Origin: Epiperipatus broadwayi
Taxonomy: Eukaryota > Onychophora > Udeonychophora > Euonychophora > Peripatidae
Assembly: GCA_028023455.1 (NCBI GenBank)
Contig: JAQFVV010006294.1
Location: 556,001-620,000 of the forward strand
DNA length: 64,000 bases
Direction of reading: 5' to 3'
Shown here: one piece after another, positions 23,941 to 36,541 of the stretch
How the letters are laid out: each line of letters opens with the position of its first letter
How positions within the stretch are numbered: the first letter of the stretch is position 1
Translations under genes and position numbers: made by a program
Notes under the pieces: model-generated
The model's input: only the letters and a program-made list of their open reading frames with translations
Told to the model about the DNA's origin: nothing
Databases searched by the model: none

Positions 23941-25380
23941 TTGATCAAGTTATGTAAATAGAAGAAAGTTTCATTCCTTTTTCTAAAAAACATAACTATA
24001 TTTCCTGATCAACTCTACCGAGTAATTGTTATGATTTATGCTATTGACGGAATCAGCTTTTATTTCTTTTATAAGGGCACCAGGATTCATAAAAGAATCC
24101 GCTGAAATCCGTCGCATCACGTCTCGAAAATAAAAATAAAAATGCTTTTAAAGAAATCGGTATCATATTTTACCATAACTAGAGTTATTTTCTAGATATT
24201 ATTATTCCTGAAGCTTAGTCAACACATATTGGCAAAGGTAAATTATATTTTCGAATCTTACTAAACTAATATTAATAAATTTAATAATAATCATCAATAA
24301 TGTACAAATGAGAAATTGATATTAGGAGCAAACATTTTTATTCTAACAAATTAAAATAAAGAGAAATTACTAATTAAATAAAACTGGAGAGAACGCACAC
24401 AAGTTAATATAAACATGAAGCAATTAATAATAAAAACAAACAGTTTCACAATTAAAAAGTCCTTGGGTAAACAAGAGTCTCTTAAACAATAAAATTAAAG
24501 TCTCTATCGGGATTATTTTAAGCTTATTTTTAAGAATGGTTTGCTGATAATTTAGTCCCAATCAGGAATAATGAATCATAGCTTACCGGTAAGTTTAGCG
24601 AGAAGATTGTAGATTACTATGCATAGTTTTTCCTGAGTTAGAATGAGCTTGTGGCCATTAGTTTTAACTTGTTCTTGGTCCTGATTCCAAAGGCTAGTCA
24701 CGAAATCTTTTCTGGGTTTGATGGTCTTCATGATGAACGATGTCAAAAGGTTCAGTCTATTCCCACATAAAAATTATTTCATCATAGAGTGATCCTGTAT
24801 TTTGTGACCCAGGACCAGCCAAAAAAAAAAACAGACAAGTCAAGACTTTGATCTCACTGGTCTCTTCCTTTTTATATTCAGGGTCCAGTTTTCAGACTTC
24901 TGCGCATACCTTTTGTTTGTCAAAAATATATGTTGATAATCTTGTACATTCTTTATAAAATTTACATTACAAAGTCTTTATTTTTTTATCATAATTCTGC
25001 CATCTTTAATTAGCCAAAATATTTATCTTTTAGCTTATCTGGATTAGTAATTTGTGTGTCTTTTATTTTAACCTTTATTTTTAATTACATAAAAAAAAAT
25101 GAACGACAATTTTGACTTTCATTGTACGTTTTTTTTCCCCATATGTGATAGCATCTGCCGGTAAGTGAACCTACAACCATCTGCACCCAACTACTTGCTT
25201 GCAAGGTATTGCACTGACCTCTCAGCTAACAATGCTTGACATAAGTACGTTTTAAAAAAATAAATTATACAAACTAAAAAAAAATTTAATTTCATCTTTT
25301 TAATAAGATCGCTAAATTTACCTTTTCCTAGCTTTTACCAAATGCCAATATATTTGTACCATATATAAATAATTGGACAA
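23941..25380. other. Insertion that splits the gypsy integrase
   Basis: This segment sits between the two halves of the integrase fossil. It contains a SINE (25131-25240) and about 1.2 kb I do not recognise. A nested inverted repeat lies at 24046-24113 (gacggaatcagc with gctgaaatccgtc, and ggattcataaaagaatcc inside). The exact borders were not resolved because the flanking frames are eroded. Confidence 0.5.
25131..25240 (-). mobile_element. tRNA-derived SINE copy 2
   Basis: It is the same family as 21766-21880, in reverse orientation, with a short poly(T) at its left end (poly(A) on its own strand). The A box is intact in form (tagctgagagg on its strand); the B box is eroded. A matching gtacgttt lies on both sides (about 25124 and 25245), consistent with a target-site duplication. 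Confidence 0.8.
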
Positions 25381-25389
25381 TGTCAAATG

Positions 25390-25830
25390 CTGTTCTCTTT
25401 AAAATATTTTTGCATGATATGACTCGTGAAATCCATTGCATTATTTGACACTATGATTTCCAGTAATCGCTGGATTGAGAAAACTTTGTCAAAGCACTTG
25501 TTTCTTCAGTGCTCATATTTTTTATTTCATGACACTATCCACTTTGAAAATGCATCTACTATTATTAATATAACTTTTCCTGTTATCAGTCCTGTGTGGC
25601 CAATGTGCTGTCTCTTCTCCCATGGTCTTGCTGTCCTAGGCCACACTGTATAATTCTTTGCCAGGAGTTTCATCTCTATCTGGAAAGTATCATACCTTTT
25701 AATGCATTTTTAAATGACAGTATTTATTTTTGGCCACCAGATGTAGCTAAGAGCCAATGCTTTTGCTCTCACTATTCCAGGGTAGCCTTTATGCAATAAT
25801 TCTAATACTTGATCTTGGCCTGCAGATAGT
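25390..25830 (-). pseudogene. Gypsy integrase, N-terminal part (fragment)
   Basis: The minus strand reads LLHKGYPGIVRAKALALSYI then WWPKIN, matching the H-x-GH-G-x(4)-K-L-x-W-WP zinc-binding region, with Tyr in place of the second His. It continues to GKVILIIVDAFSKWIVS, holding the first catalytic Asp (VDAFSKW), then VSNNAMDFTSHIMQKYF, where the usual SDNG Asp reads SNNA. So at least one catalytic residue is lost. Several stops and frame changes occur. Confidence 0.75.
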
Positions 25831-25989
25831 ATTATTGTTTTATCTCCCATTATTATACATCCCTTTCATACTGACAACCTTTTCCTGTTCTCTCAACATC
25901 CTTGATCTAAATAACTTGATTTTTTTTTTGGCCAACCTTCTCTTATTCATTTAATTAATATTTGGTATCCTTGATTAACCTTTGTCCAT

Positions 25990-26285
25990 TTTTCTACGGT
26001 TTCACTGTTTATCATACTTGATTTCATACTATCTATATAATTCACCTCCATTTCTGGATTTATAAGTTCTAGTCTATCTGGGCATCTAGACAACACATCT
26101 GTGTGTGTAATATTTTTCTCTTTTTGGTAATGTAACTGATAATCATAGGCAGTGAAAATATTCTGACAGCGTAACATCCTCAGACTAATATGTTCGGGTG
26201 CTAATTTGTCATGGGAAAAAATATCTAACAATGGCTTATGATCAGTAAATATTTCAAAATTTATCCCTCATATATATTGTTAAAA
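25990..26285 (-). pseudogene. Gypsy RNase H C-terminal fragment
   Basis: The minus strand reads FEIFTDHKPLLDIFSHD, then a stretch including FTAYDYQLHYQKEKNI and THTDVLSRCP. These are the TDHKPL and Y-x-G-x(4)-ADALSR blocks at the end of Ty3/gypsy RNase H (usual ADALSR here TDVLSR). The open frame 26231-25947 covers most of it. It lies directly next to gag remnants because RT is missing. Confidence 0.8.
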
Positions 26286-26499
26286 AATTTTATTACAGAT
26301 ATCTAGCTGTAACATAAACTTATTTTTCTCACTTGTTCACATATTATCGATATTAAAAATGTTGTCAGTTACAGCTCCCTTTATTTTTATCTTTTGCTGC
26401 ATTTCTTGACTAGCTTTTTTTTTTAGTTACCCTGCACATTTTAGCCAAATGCTCTTTCTGTTTATAGTTATGGAATCTTTTATTTTGAATTTGCATTTT

Positions 26500-27115
26500 C
26501 TTCTCATGTGCCCAGCTTTGCTATAGCAAAAACAATTAATTTTCTTGCTTGTGCTATTGATTTTATCTCATTTCTTTTGATTCATTTTCCCAGTTGCAAT
26601 TTTATTCCTATTTTCAATTTTATTTTTAAAAAATGCTGCTTGGTCAATTATCAGCTCATGAGCCACTCCCTTCGTAATGGCTAACTCAAAAGTCAAATCC
26701 ATTTCAGTCAGCAGGTTTTGTCTGAGTCTATCATCTGACAGACCCCAAAATAATTGATCTAGTAATATTTCCTCTACATAATATCCATATACACAATCTA
26801 AAAGTCATGCCATACTGTTTTACTGTTTCATCCTTAAATTGTCTCCTATTTCTTAATGACAATCTGCTATATGTTTTGAATGCCTATGACTAAAATGATC
26901 ATTTAGTTTTTTTAACTGTCTCTTCATATAATACTGTCTTCTTTATGGATATCTCATAATACTTGTTAATAATATCTATTACCCTTCTTCCCAATAAACA
27001 CATCAGTACCACTATCTTTCTTTTATTGTCATTGATCCCATTGAGCAAAAAAAAATATCTAACTGCATAGCATATAGTGGCCATTTTTCAGCATTATCAA
27101 CATTGAATTCAGATA
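26500..27115 (-). pseudogene. Gypsy gag capsid and zinc-knuckle fragment
   Basis: The minus strand reads RYFFLLNGINDNKRKIVVL near 27050 and LFWGLSDDRLRQNLLTEMD followed by LTFELAI near 26740, both typical of gypsy capsid. The knuckle near 26520 reads CFCYSKAGHMRRKC. Compared with CX2CX4HX4C, the second Cys position is Tyr (TAT, one base from TGT), so the knuckle is damaged. Several frame changes occur between these blocks. Confidence 0.75.
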
Positions 27116-29635
27116 TCACTAACTGCCCTAACAACATTTGTTCTAGATTTGAAAACAACTACTGTGACTGTACCACTTTGTTTAATCCCTATACCCAGGG
27201 TTATGATTGTGATTATGCTAACTTATTATGTATTCAAAAAAATAAAATTTAATGCCAACAAGCAAACAAAAATAGTATACTATAAGTTCAACATAAATCA
27301 TCAATAGTAAGGATAATTATATTTATTTACATTTCCATATAGTTACATTTGCATACATAACACATTATATACATATTGTTGACTGCACTGGCTTGGATCA
27401 CTGTTCCAGGTTTGCAGACAGCCTTGTCAAACTATGCTAGCTGATTCTTCTGGCCCTCCATGTTGCATCTTCGGTGAGTGATATGAATACTGAAAAATGA
27501 CCCACAAATAAAATCTATACACTTACATCTCTTCCCCTAGTACCACATTTACTAATGTGATCAATTGAGTCTTTGATTTGAGTGATTGCTTCCATACATG
27601 CTAATACTAATATTCGCCCCCAGTTACTTAACTAACTTCCAACTCTACTATTGTTAGACCATCATAACTAATTAAAACAATTATACATACAGTCTTCTGG
27701 AACCTTCTCAGATGTACACAAAAGAAAATGACCATATGCAGTCTATTTAATTCCCTATCCAGCTATTTGAACCTACAGAAACCCAGTCTCTGGGATGATA
27801 TCCTTCATGGCAGAAAAGTGGCTACAACTTTTCTAACAGCTTTTCTCAGGCTCCTTATAACATCACATGATGCAACAGTAGGCAGCACTAATTATAAAAA
27901 GTAAGCAAGAACCCTTGTTTTTATCAGAAATTTATATATTTTGTTATGTAATATCCAGTAATAGCTATTTTAAAACTAATTAAACAAAAGAATAAAGAGG
28001 AAGGATTAGTATAATTAATATCTGAAGGACTAAAGGTAGTTGAAAGGAATGTGTGTGTATGAAATTATAAGCTTAATGATAATTTAATAAAAGATGTATC
28101 ATTGCTGGGGGAGTAGCTTGAAGAAAAATAACTTTCTGTTCTAATTAAATAATACTATCTTTTTCCCTACTTAACTATCAGACCTTTACTGCATTATAAT
28201 TAACATTATATCTTTCAGCAATCTTTTTTTCATTGCTCTTAACTTTTTTCTGGAGTCCCAAATCCTAGCTTTTTAACTTAAACGAAATTGCAGTTATTCA
28301 AGCAATATTTTTACCAAAATATAACACATGCCCTGTTTATATTAATATCCATGAAAATATTAGAATTAATATATATTATAACCATATCAACCAGAGTGCA
28401 GTTCACATTAATCAGGGTGAAATGTTGCATGAGTTAATTAATAAAAATTTGAATAACAACATATGTGTGTATATGCACGTATATACAGTAAAGAAATTGC
28501 CCATGACAAAAAAAGAAAAAAAATATTAATGTACATTTAATCATATTGTAAAAGGCAATTTATACATAATGATATTGACCATTTACTCTGTAATATGAGA
28601 CGAAATATAATATTAAAAGAGATTGAAAAAAAAATTACTTTTGATAGCAAGTAAATTTGCAAGTCAAGTTTAAAATACATAATTCATAAATTTTAAGACA
28701 TTTTTGAGATCTTTTTGTCTTTATCTGTTCTAAATCGATTTGTAAATAAAATCTTTTCGATTACTACAGTAAATAGGATGGAAAATTCAAATCTAAGATC
28801 AAAAATTAAGAATTAACAATATTTGAGAAATTAAAAATAAAAACAGAAAAGTTGTAGAATTTTATGTATTCCTGCGTTGAAACGGGCATAGATAAACAAA
28901 AAAAATTAACAGCTATTTATTTATTCTTTCGATATAAAATAATATAATATTGTATACGAGCTTGTTTCCTCCCTCATGTTTTAGAAAAGAACAATGGAAT
29001 ATTTTTACTCTTGGGTCTAATATTTTAGAATGGTCTATATTATGGTTCGATTGATAAAAAATGTAATAGAAAAAGGATAGGAAGATAACAGAGAGATATA
29101 AAAAGGGGTCATACAAAATTCATAGATAATAGGCAGTCATTCATTTTTGATGTGGAGAATGCTATTTTGATTCCAGATTGAAAGCTGTACATATTGCAAT
29201 AAGCAGTGGGAGAGGAGAGATTTTATAGCTAATTAAAATTGCAATGCATATAGCAGAAGCTATGATAATGTTTCCCTCTAGTGGGGATTATTAGCACATC
29301 AGTCAGAAGACTCATAAGTATGCAGTCCAACCCAGTAAATAATAACATCTGTGGAATTAGATCACATTAGCCTTCAAGGTACCAGTAAAGGAAAGAAAAT
29401 GTACTATACCACTAAATTGCTGAAGACCTATATTTTCTACATGCTATATGTCACCACGCTGCTATAACTACAATTACAATCTTCAGTGTGTGGAAAGAAA
29501 AAAATATACTCATCAAGTGAATTTATGAAGATGACTGTAATTACAGAAAAAAAAAGACATATAAAACCCATGATTTACATCTTTAGATATTTTGACTGGT
29601 AAGATATTCATATTGAAATATTAAAAAGGCGCAGA
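27116..29635. other. Unrecognised AT-rich DNA
   Basis: No gene is recognised. Patches at 27360-27500 and 27700-27870 are less AT-rich but give no domain. Any 5' LTR of the gypsy remnant would lie here; I could not define one. Confidence 0.45.
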
Positions 29636-30130
29636 CATAAAACTGAAAATATATTAATTGTTGCAATATGTTATATTTTATATCTGCAGTTGGAATCACT
29701 AGTATAGACTTAAAATTTGAAAATAAACATTTATTTTTATATAGTGCGTGTTTACAATTGTATTACATTCAAATATCAGCTTTTCAAGCTAATTGTGCAT
29801 ACGCTTTTGCGAGTGTTAATAATATTTTATTCCTGCATAAATACTATATCTTGTATTGGAGAGAAAGTATTCATTTATTATTATTAACCCTCGCAAAAGT
29901 GTATGCACAATTAGCTTGAAAGGCTGATATTTGAGTGTAACTACTGTGATAATTATATTTTATATCTACAGTTGAAATCACTAGTATAAATTGAAAATTG
30001 AATAATATATTAATTGTTGTGATACTCTATCTTTGGAATCACAAATATGGACTTAAAAACTGAAAATATATTAATTGTTGTGATGTGCTTGATTTTATAT
30101 CTACATTTGAAATCATTAGTATATAGATAT
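29636..30130 (+). repeat. Tandem repeat, about 70-bp units, split by a foldback
   Basis: At least four partial units share gaaaatatattaattgttg, ttatatct(g/a)cagtt(g/a)gaatcactagtata and gacttaaaa. One unit lies before and the others after the inverted repeat at 29762-29940, suggesting that element inserted into the array. Confidence 0.65.
29762..29940. repeat. Inverted-repeat element, 62-bp arms
   Basis: The left arm (29762-29824) and right arm (29879-29940) are close reverse complements; both contain ttcaagctaattgtgcata or its complement and a gcgag/ctcgc block. The loop is about 54 bases. It fits a small MITE or foldback element inserted in the surrounding tandem array. Confidence 0.75.
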
Positions 30131-30250
30131 AACCAACTTAAATATGTTTCTTGTTTTATTAATGAATTGTTAAAATATTATTTTATCAATTCATTTGTTT
30201 GTTTATTAATTGTGTTGAAACATTATAATATCAACATTCATATATGCTAG

Positions 30251-30801
30251 TTATAAATTATCCATAACTGTAAGAACACGTGAACCACTGGGAAATATGC
30301 TGGGATGGCACAGTAATAATTGGCAGTGGTGATGGTTGTTATTTAATTAGTATTCTCAGTAAACTTCCTATGTTGAGGAGGTTTAGTACCTCTAGTTTCT
30401 TTTTTGAATGAAATCTAAAACAAATAAAATATTGTTAAAATATTGTTAGTACTTATAATTATAAATTCCAATCATTATCATCATATTGGTTAGTATTATT
30501 ATGAAAACTTTGTAATATTATTGGAATTCTATTCAACTTTTTATTAACCAACTTATTGTTATAGACTATATTTTATGCACACATCTGGAAGATTTACAAG
30601 GAATGTAGAACACTCTCATAATATATTTGCATGTTGATTGCATTTAATATCTTATATATATCATTGATACAATATCCACGTTCATACCCATCATCCATAT
30701 ATTGTTTTAAACTCAAACTACTGCTTTTTTTATTTGCCCTTAAATATATATAATAATGGAATAAAAATGTGTCCTGAAGTTGGATGCCTTTTATAAAAGA
30801 T
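30251..30801. other. AT-rich DNA, nothing recognised
   Basis: No supported feature. Confidence 0.5.
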
Positions 30802-30811
30802 AAAAATATGG

Positions 30812-30899
30812 TTGAGAGGTCAGCGCGACTGCCTTACAAGCAGTTGCCCGGGTTGCGGGTTCGCGTCCCGGCCAATGCTATGACACTTGAAAAAAAAAA
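30812..30899 (+). mobile_element. tRNA-derived SINE copy 3 (5' truncated)
   Basis: It starts inside the A box (ttgagagg) and retains the anticodon arm (actgc cttacaa gcagt), the B box (ggttcgcgtcc) and the tatgacacttg-A tail. The 10-bp aaaaatatgg lies on both sides (30802-30811 and about 30900-30909), a target-site duplication. The anticodon-loop position reads TAC here, unlike the other copies. Confidence 0.85.
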
Positions 30900-30909
30900 A
30901 AAAAATATG

Positions 30910-33199
30910 GGTCATACTGTATCCTTAATCATAGCCTAATTATTAATCATCATTTGTAACAGAATAAAAATATGAACCAAGGAAGAATAATCCTAATTTA
31001 ATAATGTCCATGAATTGTAGCATCATTTATAACAGAATGAAAATAATAAACTAAAGTGAATATCAATCAATGAATAACAATCAAACACTCAATTCACTAA
31101 AACAATGATAATAATCTTTATTGTAACTTCATAAATACCAAACAGTGTTTAGAATGAATAGAAAACAAGAAAATCATTATGTCAAGCTATCCTAAAATAC
31201 AAGTGTTATTTGCAAGAGATTAACGATAAAGCAATAAAATCAAATATCATTGTCTTATAAACAATGATCTGTGCCTATTATATAAACTACTTATAACAGA
31301 ATAAAAATAATGACAAAAAATTAGACAAATAAACTTTAATATTCTTTATGAATCAAAACACTGTTTATAATAACACAAACATATATTAAAAGTTAAATAT
31401 TATTTATATTATACTTAAATGAAATGATTCATGGATGGATGAGATAATAATTTGATCTGCCCTACAAATCTATAATATCAATGATATCTAAATAAATATA
31501 TATAATCTAATAATTGATTTCCAATTACAACTAAATAAAATAAAAGTAATCCTAATTCAGCTATGATATTCCAATAATATCAATATACTCTTATTAATTA
31601 AGTTAATAATAATAAGACTAAATACTTAATAATAATACAAAATTAATTAACTTAACATATCTTTCCACTTTCACCAACTTATAAAAAATACTATAAAATA
31701 AAATCATCATATTAGATAGCATTAAAAATTATAATATCCAATCACATCAATATATAAAATAAACAATAGATGCCTATTTGATGCTTATTCAAATGCTATG
31801 GACAAATCATGTTGAATTACTCTTCAGTTTAATAAACCTAAGTTGTTAAAACTTTAGACTATAATTATCAAGCCATATGAAAGATTATTAGTGTTTATTA
31901 TAATCAAATATTAATATTAAAATTTAATATCTAAAGTGAATTTATGATTTGCAATAACAAATTTTAAATATAATTAGATCCAAACACTCTAATTTGTAAC
32001 ATAATAAATTTTTTTAGCAGACAATAACTTTTTTTTATTACTTTGTCTAGCAACCATTGAAATTCCCATAACAACCATTGAATTGTCTGAATTAATCTGC
32101 ATTCAGTCTTTTTTTTTTTGAGAATAATTAATTTTATTTTCGATTATTATCTTAAAAATAAACAAAGAAATAAAATATTAATTTTTTACAAATTATTATT
32201 TTTTTAATAATGTGTTAATACACTCCGAATTGCTTTAAAAATAAATAAACTTTTTATAAAGTTTTAAAACATATAATAACCTTTTTGTATTTATTTTTAA
32301 AAGTTATACGTGTGACCTACAGCAGATAGATTACAATATATATATATATGGTCTCCCTGGTAAATTTTCTGTTGCACAATTGAACAATTTATTTTAGCAA
32401 AGTATCAGACTCTTTATAGTTATGTAGATAATAAAATAATGCATCAACAACATTAATATAATTGTCTTTAAAATATATCTCAAGGGAAGAAAATCTATAA
32501 ATTATTTTACGTAGACTGTAAACAGTTTTATAATTTTTATTAAATATTAATGCAATATAAATAATATAGTTTATGTAATACATCTGTTGCTTAAAATATT
32601 GAATACAACAGAACATTTATTAGTTCAAATATATATATAATAATTTTTATTAGTCATTCACTAGACTAGGGATTATCCAATAATGAATAATATTTCTGTA
32701 GTGTACTTTTCACTACACCACTCTCACGCAAGGTAGGAAATTGTTTATATTCACTTTCAACATTTGGTGGAGGGATGTAATAATAAACAAATGACCAAAG
32801 ACATGTGGAAAAGATATATGATCCCCAAGGAGCACATTTCATACTATAGAAATATTATTCCTTATTGGATATATAATAATTTTTAATATAATGTTTATAA
32901 AACACATGCTCTTTCTCTTTTCATAATTCTCATTTATTCATATGACTATATACCATAGTTAAGTACCTTAATGTAGGGAGTAATATCATGAATTGAATTA
33001 AGTTTAAATTTTCTGCACCAATTAATAGATAGAGCTATTGTGTCTGTGATTAGTTCATTTTTTAAAAATAATTAATATATATTAATGTAAATTAAGTTAT
33101 GCAATGCTGGGCATTCGAAATGCAAGCATTCCGAATACCAACAAACAAAATAATGAATAATAAATATAGTGAACAGTCTGCTACATCTCTATAGTTCCC
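30910..33199. other. Very AT-rich DNA, nothing recognised
   Basis: Only short chance frames. No repeats with clear boundaries were seen. Confidence 0.5.
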
Positions 33200-33640
33200 A
33201 TCATTCACTTCCCCTGATGCACTTTAAGACTGGATGCTTTCAAGACAGTAGTTTCCATTGACCTCATTTTCACAAACACTTTGGCCCCAATCCAGTTCAG
33301 CTGCACGCGAACACATCTGGCTTTGTCATAGAGCACTGTGACCATCACAATGAGCTTCTTTTAGCTATAATCACTTCTGTCTCTTGGCAACAATCTGCTT
33401 GGTAAACTCATTGGAAATCTGTTGGAAAATCAACTCTTTATATCTAGCTTCTATCCAAATAATTTCCTCCGGCTTCTGTTTCCCAAATTCTTTGGGCCTG
33501 TTCAGCTGCTGCCCATGAACACATTTTCAATGAGTACTGCACACTCACTGAAACTACTGTCACTTACATCTCTCATCAACATGAACTGGGAAAAAGAACC
33601 ACACACTTTGTTGCTTATTCCATTTATAGTTTTTAATTAC
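33200..33640 (-). other. GC-richer segment, possible processed pseudogene
   Basis: This segment has clearly higher G+C than its flanks and is unlike the local low-complexity DNA. On the minus strand one stretch reads LNRPKEFGKQKPEEIIWIEA followed by RYKELIFQQISNEF and TKQIVAKRQ then a stop. A further stretch in a shifted frame reads LNWIGAKVFVKM. The charge pattern looks protein-like, but I do not recognise the family. The 73-codon plus-strand frame at 33422 is the shadow of this. Confidence 0.25.
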
Positions 33641-33719
33641 TAACACAATAAATTACTTTCTTCCATATATGGTAATATTTTTAGGTCTATAACTAATGCA
33701 GTATTCAAGGTCAAGAAAG

Positions 33720-34020
33720 GTATATACATATGTAATGCATAATGAATATGTGAAATAATAATAATAATTGTATAATAATAAGAGTATGTAAAATAATAAT
33801 AATTGTATAATAATAAGAGTACAATAATGTAGAATAAAACTAATAACTGTAATGTATAATGAATATGTAAATTAAAAATAATAATTGTATAATAAAAAGA
33901 GTATGTAAAATAATAATAATAATTGTATAATAATAAGATTACAATAATAAATGTAGAATAATACTAATAACTGTAAAATATAATATGTAAAATAAGAATA
34001 ATTCTATAGTAATTATGTAT
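33720..34020 (+). repeat. Minisatellite of (ATA/ATT)-rich units
   Basis: A higher-order repeat with repeated words aaataataataattgtataata, agagtatgtaaaa, tacaataa, and gtagaataa(a/t)actaataactgtaa. The long unit of about 110-120 bp occurs about 2.5 times with shorter repeats within. Confidence 0.7.
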
Positions 34021-34029
34021 AATGATTGT

Positions 34030-34325
34030 GTAAAATTCCAATGCTGTTAAATCATAGAAAGCCCAGCTGACCTTATAGGGTCAGAGAACTGTATAAAATA
34101 CCATAAATGGTAAAAAATGTAAAAATACTGTGTGTATGTAAAAACGTATGTGAAAACACCATATATGGTTAGGTATGTAAAAGACTCCAGAAGTCTTGAG
34201 GGATATATAAACCACCATAACCTAATCTAATTGTTCGGAGTATTAATTATGAGTCAGAGACTCCTGCCTCTGTAAGTCCAAAAGCAGGACTAGGGTTATT
34301 ATATGCAGATCACCACAACCTTTTA
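34030..34325. other. Segment with several short palindromes
   Basis: Short inverted repeats follow one another: ctgacc-ttat-agggtcag near 34070, taccataaatggta near 34100, accatatatggt near 34160 and a ccagaagtcttgagg-type stem near 34190. A TATA-like atatataaa lies near 34204. This could be the promoter end of an LTR, but no pair or duplication was found. Confidence 0.35.
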
Positions 34326-35889
34326 TTATTTTATTACGCCTTATAATAGGCAATATATATAGTTAAAATTATTCATATTAAACCATAATCTTACCATCTC
34401 AATTCTGCCTTTGTCCATTTATTTACTTGTTGGTCATAAGACACAGCAACTAATTAATTGGTGTCTTAGAAATTCATTTCCATATAAGGTAATTTATAGT
34501 CTATTCCATTAATTAATTAGACTCTTATCAAGAAATATTTGTAATCAGCAAATATTTCTTGGAATTTATTGATCGCAATGTTCTTATCACAATTAAAGTA
34601 AATTATTTAATTAAAATTAATGCTTATCAGTTAGTGATCTCAATATATTTCTCTAATATATTTTCTACTTTTTCTGGAGTGCACAAACTTGTATTAATGT
34701 AAATATAAATATTTTTACAAAATATAAGGTACTACATTAAATTATATTAAAATACTTATATTCCTTTATATGTTTTATTTTAATAAATTTCATAAATAAT
34801 CTTAAGATCAATAAGTAATTAGCTTGGTTTCAATATATAGATATGGAAATAAATAAATAATATAAACTAGCAATAACAAGTTAAACTTTGCAAAATATAG
34901 GATTTAACAACGTGTGTTTGCTTCCTTTTAAAAGAATGAGATCTCTAATTTAGTTGAATGTCTAACCATATACATATATATTTTATTAAGAATAAATAAA
35001 GTTGTGTGAATGTACAGGCATTTAATGTAGATATGCGGGAATACTCCAGAAATAAAATAAATTAACTAATTAGTTATGCAGAAAAAGCAAATTTACTGAG
35101 GAAGAAGAACAAAAATAAGCTAATGGAAAAATAAACAAGTGAAAATGAAGTTGTTCTGGAAATTAATAAAGAAGAGCTGTGGTCTAGAATCTAATTGAAT
35201 TATCTCTGAATGAATGTGTGTGAGCAGTAAGGTACTTACAGAAATATATTACAAAACTATTGAGTTAAAGAGACTTTATACATGTTAATCTCTAAGGAGG
35301 TATGAATTGTAAAGAAATCTGAGTGATCTTATTCTCAACTAGCAATTAGCAAGATGAAATTATTAATATTTTTTTAATACCATTATTATTATTCAGAATA
35401 AGCTTCATTGTTTTTCGTATTTAATAAAATATAATTATTCAGCTGTCAACTGACTGCATGACTGTGGATATATTACCAGCCAAAGCCTTTTAAAAAAAAA
35501 AATGTTCTATTTATAAAATGTCAAATGAAATTAAATCAACTTTTACTCCATATTGTTAACAGATTGATTAGATAATATTTAGATAACTAATTATCACATA
35601 GTGAAATATTGTTCCTGATGACTGTTTATTTATTCTTGGGTTAATCTGAATGTATAAGTATAATAATAATAAAATCAATTAAACAGTCACTCAAAAATGA
35701 GTATGGTCACTCCAAAAGAGAGAGAGAGAGAGAAAATGCTACTTGAAACATGAGTTTTGTGGAGACCAGCATGCTGTTTCAATTTTCTGTTTAATTGTTA
35801 ATTTATAATGTTGCCTTTTAATTTCGTCAACAGAAATATTTTCTTTCTGAAATACTTCAACACCATCTCTACTTCTACTTGTCATATTT
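34326..35889. other. AT-rich DNA, nothing recognised
   Basis: No supported gene. There is an (AG)n run at about 35718-35734. Confidence 0.5.
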
Positions 35890-36130
35890 TCTCAATGGAA
35901 ACAATTAATATTGCTTTTCTGTAGAATGTACTTGAGATCATCTTTATACTGTTGATAAGGTCTACCTCTCCCCAAAAACCCATATTCAAGTTCACCATAA
36001 AATACCTTATTCAGAAGTCTTCCATTGTTCATTCATTTTACATATCCAATCAAAGGTGATTTTTCACAGTGGACTCAATAGTATTACATGCTAACATATT
36101 TATTATATCTGATTCCTTTTGGTATGTGAA
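35890..36130 (-). pseudogene. LINE ORF2 C-terminal scrap
   Basis: The minus strand reads, across small frame breaks, MLACNTIESTVKNHL, then GRLLNKVFYGELEYGFLGRG followed by RPYQQYKDDLKYILQK. This matches the C-terminal block of many LINE proteins (GHV-x-RM-x-DxRLP-x-x-x-x-YGEL-x-G-R-x-x-GRP-x-x-RYKD-x-LK, family knowledge). No RT or endonuclease is visible beside it. It is a different sequence from the LINEs at 10-13 kb and 52-61 kb. Confidence 0.6.
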
Positions 36131-36541
36131 AACAAATCCTTTTATGAATATTAATATATATTAGTTTGTTCACATTTGTGATTTTGCACAAACATGGTTG
36201 TGAAATGAAATGCTTCAATGATATCGATTTGTATTACATAAAAAAAAAAACCTTTTATTTTACTTTCATTGTCAATATCTCAAATTTAATACATGCTTTT
36301 TTATGATTTTCAACAATAGAAAATATCTTAAATATTTTCTTTTTTTTTCTGAATTTCTTATTATAATCTGAGTTAACTTTATTTAGATAAAAAAATGTAA
36401 AAAGGAAAAAAAAATTTTTTTGTATAAACTGTATTATACAAATTCACCTTGTGTTTACTAATTCCTTACAATGAACATCTGAAGGAAAAGTGAATTTAAC
36501 CTCTTTTTTTTTATATGTATTTGGTAAATTGAGATTGTTAT

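Larger units (their letters stand above)
23560..27115 (-). mobile_element. Decayed Ty3/gypsy-like element, minus strand
   Basis: On the minus strand the order is gag capsid (about 27115-26560), zinc knuckle (about 26520), RNase H C-terminal part (26285-25990), integrase zinc finger and core start (25830-25390), then integrase core end and C-terminal region (23940-23560). This is the gene order of Ty3/gypsy elements. Protease and nearly all of RT are missing between about 26450 and 26285, an internal deletion of more than 1 kb if the parent was normal. The integrase is split by about 1.45 kb of foreign DNA that includes a SINE. Many stops and frame changes are present. No LTRs were identified. 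It is unrelated to the gag-only element at 39-51 kb as far as can be seen. Confidence 0.8.
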
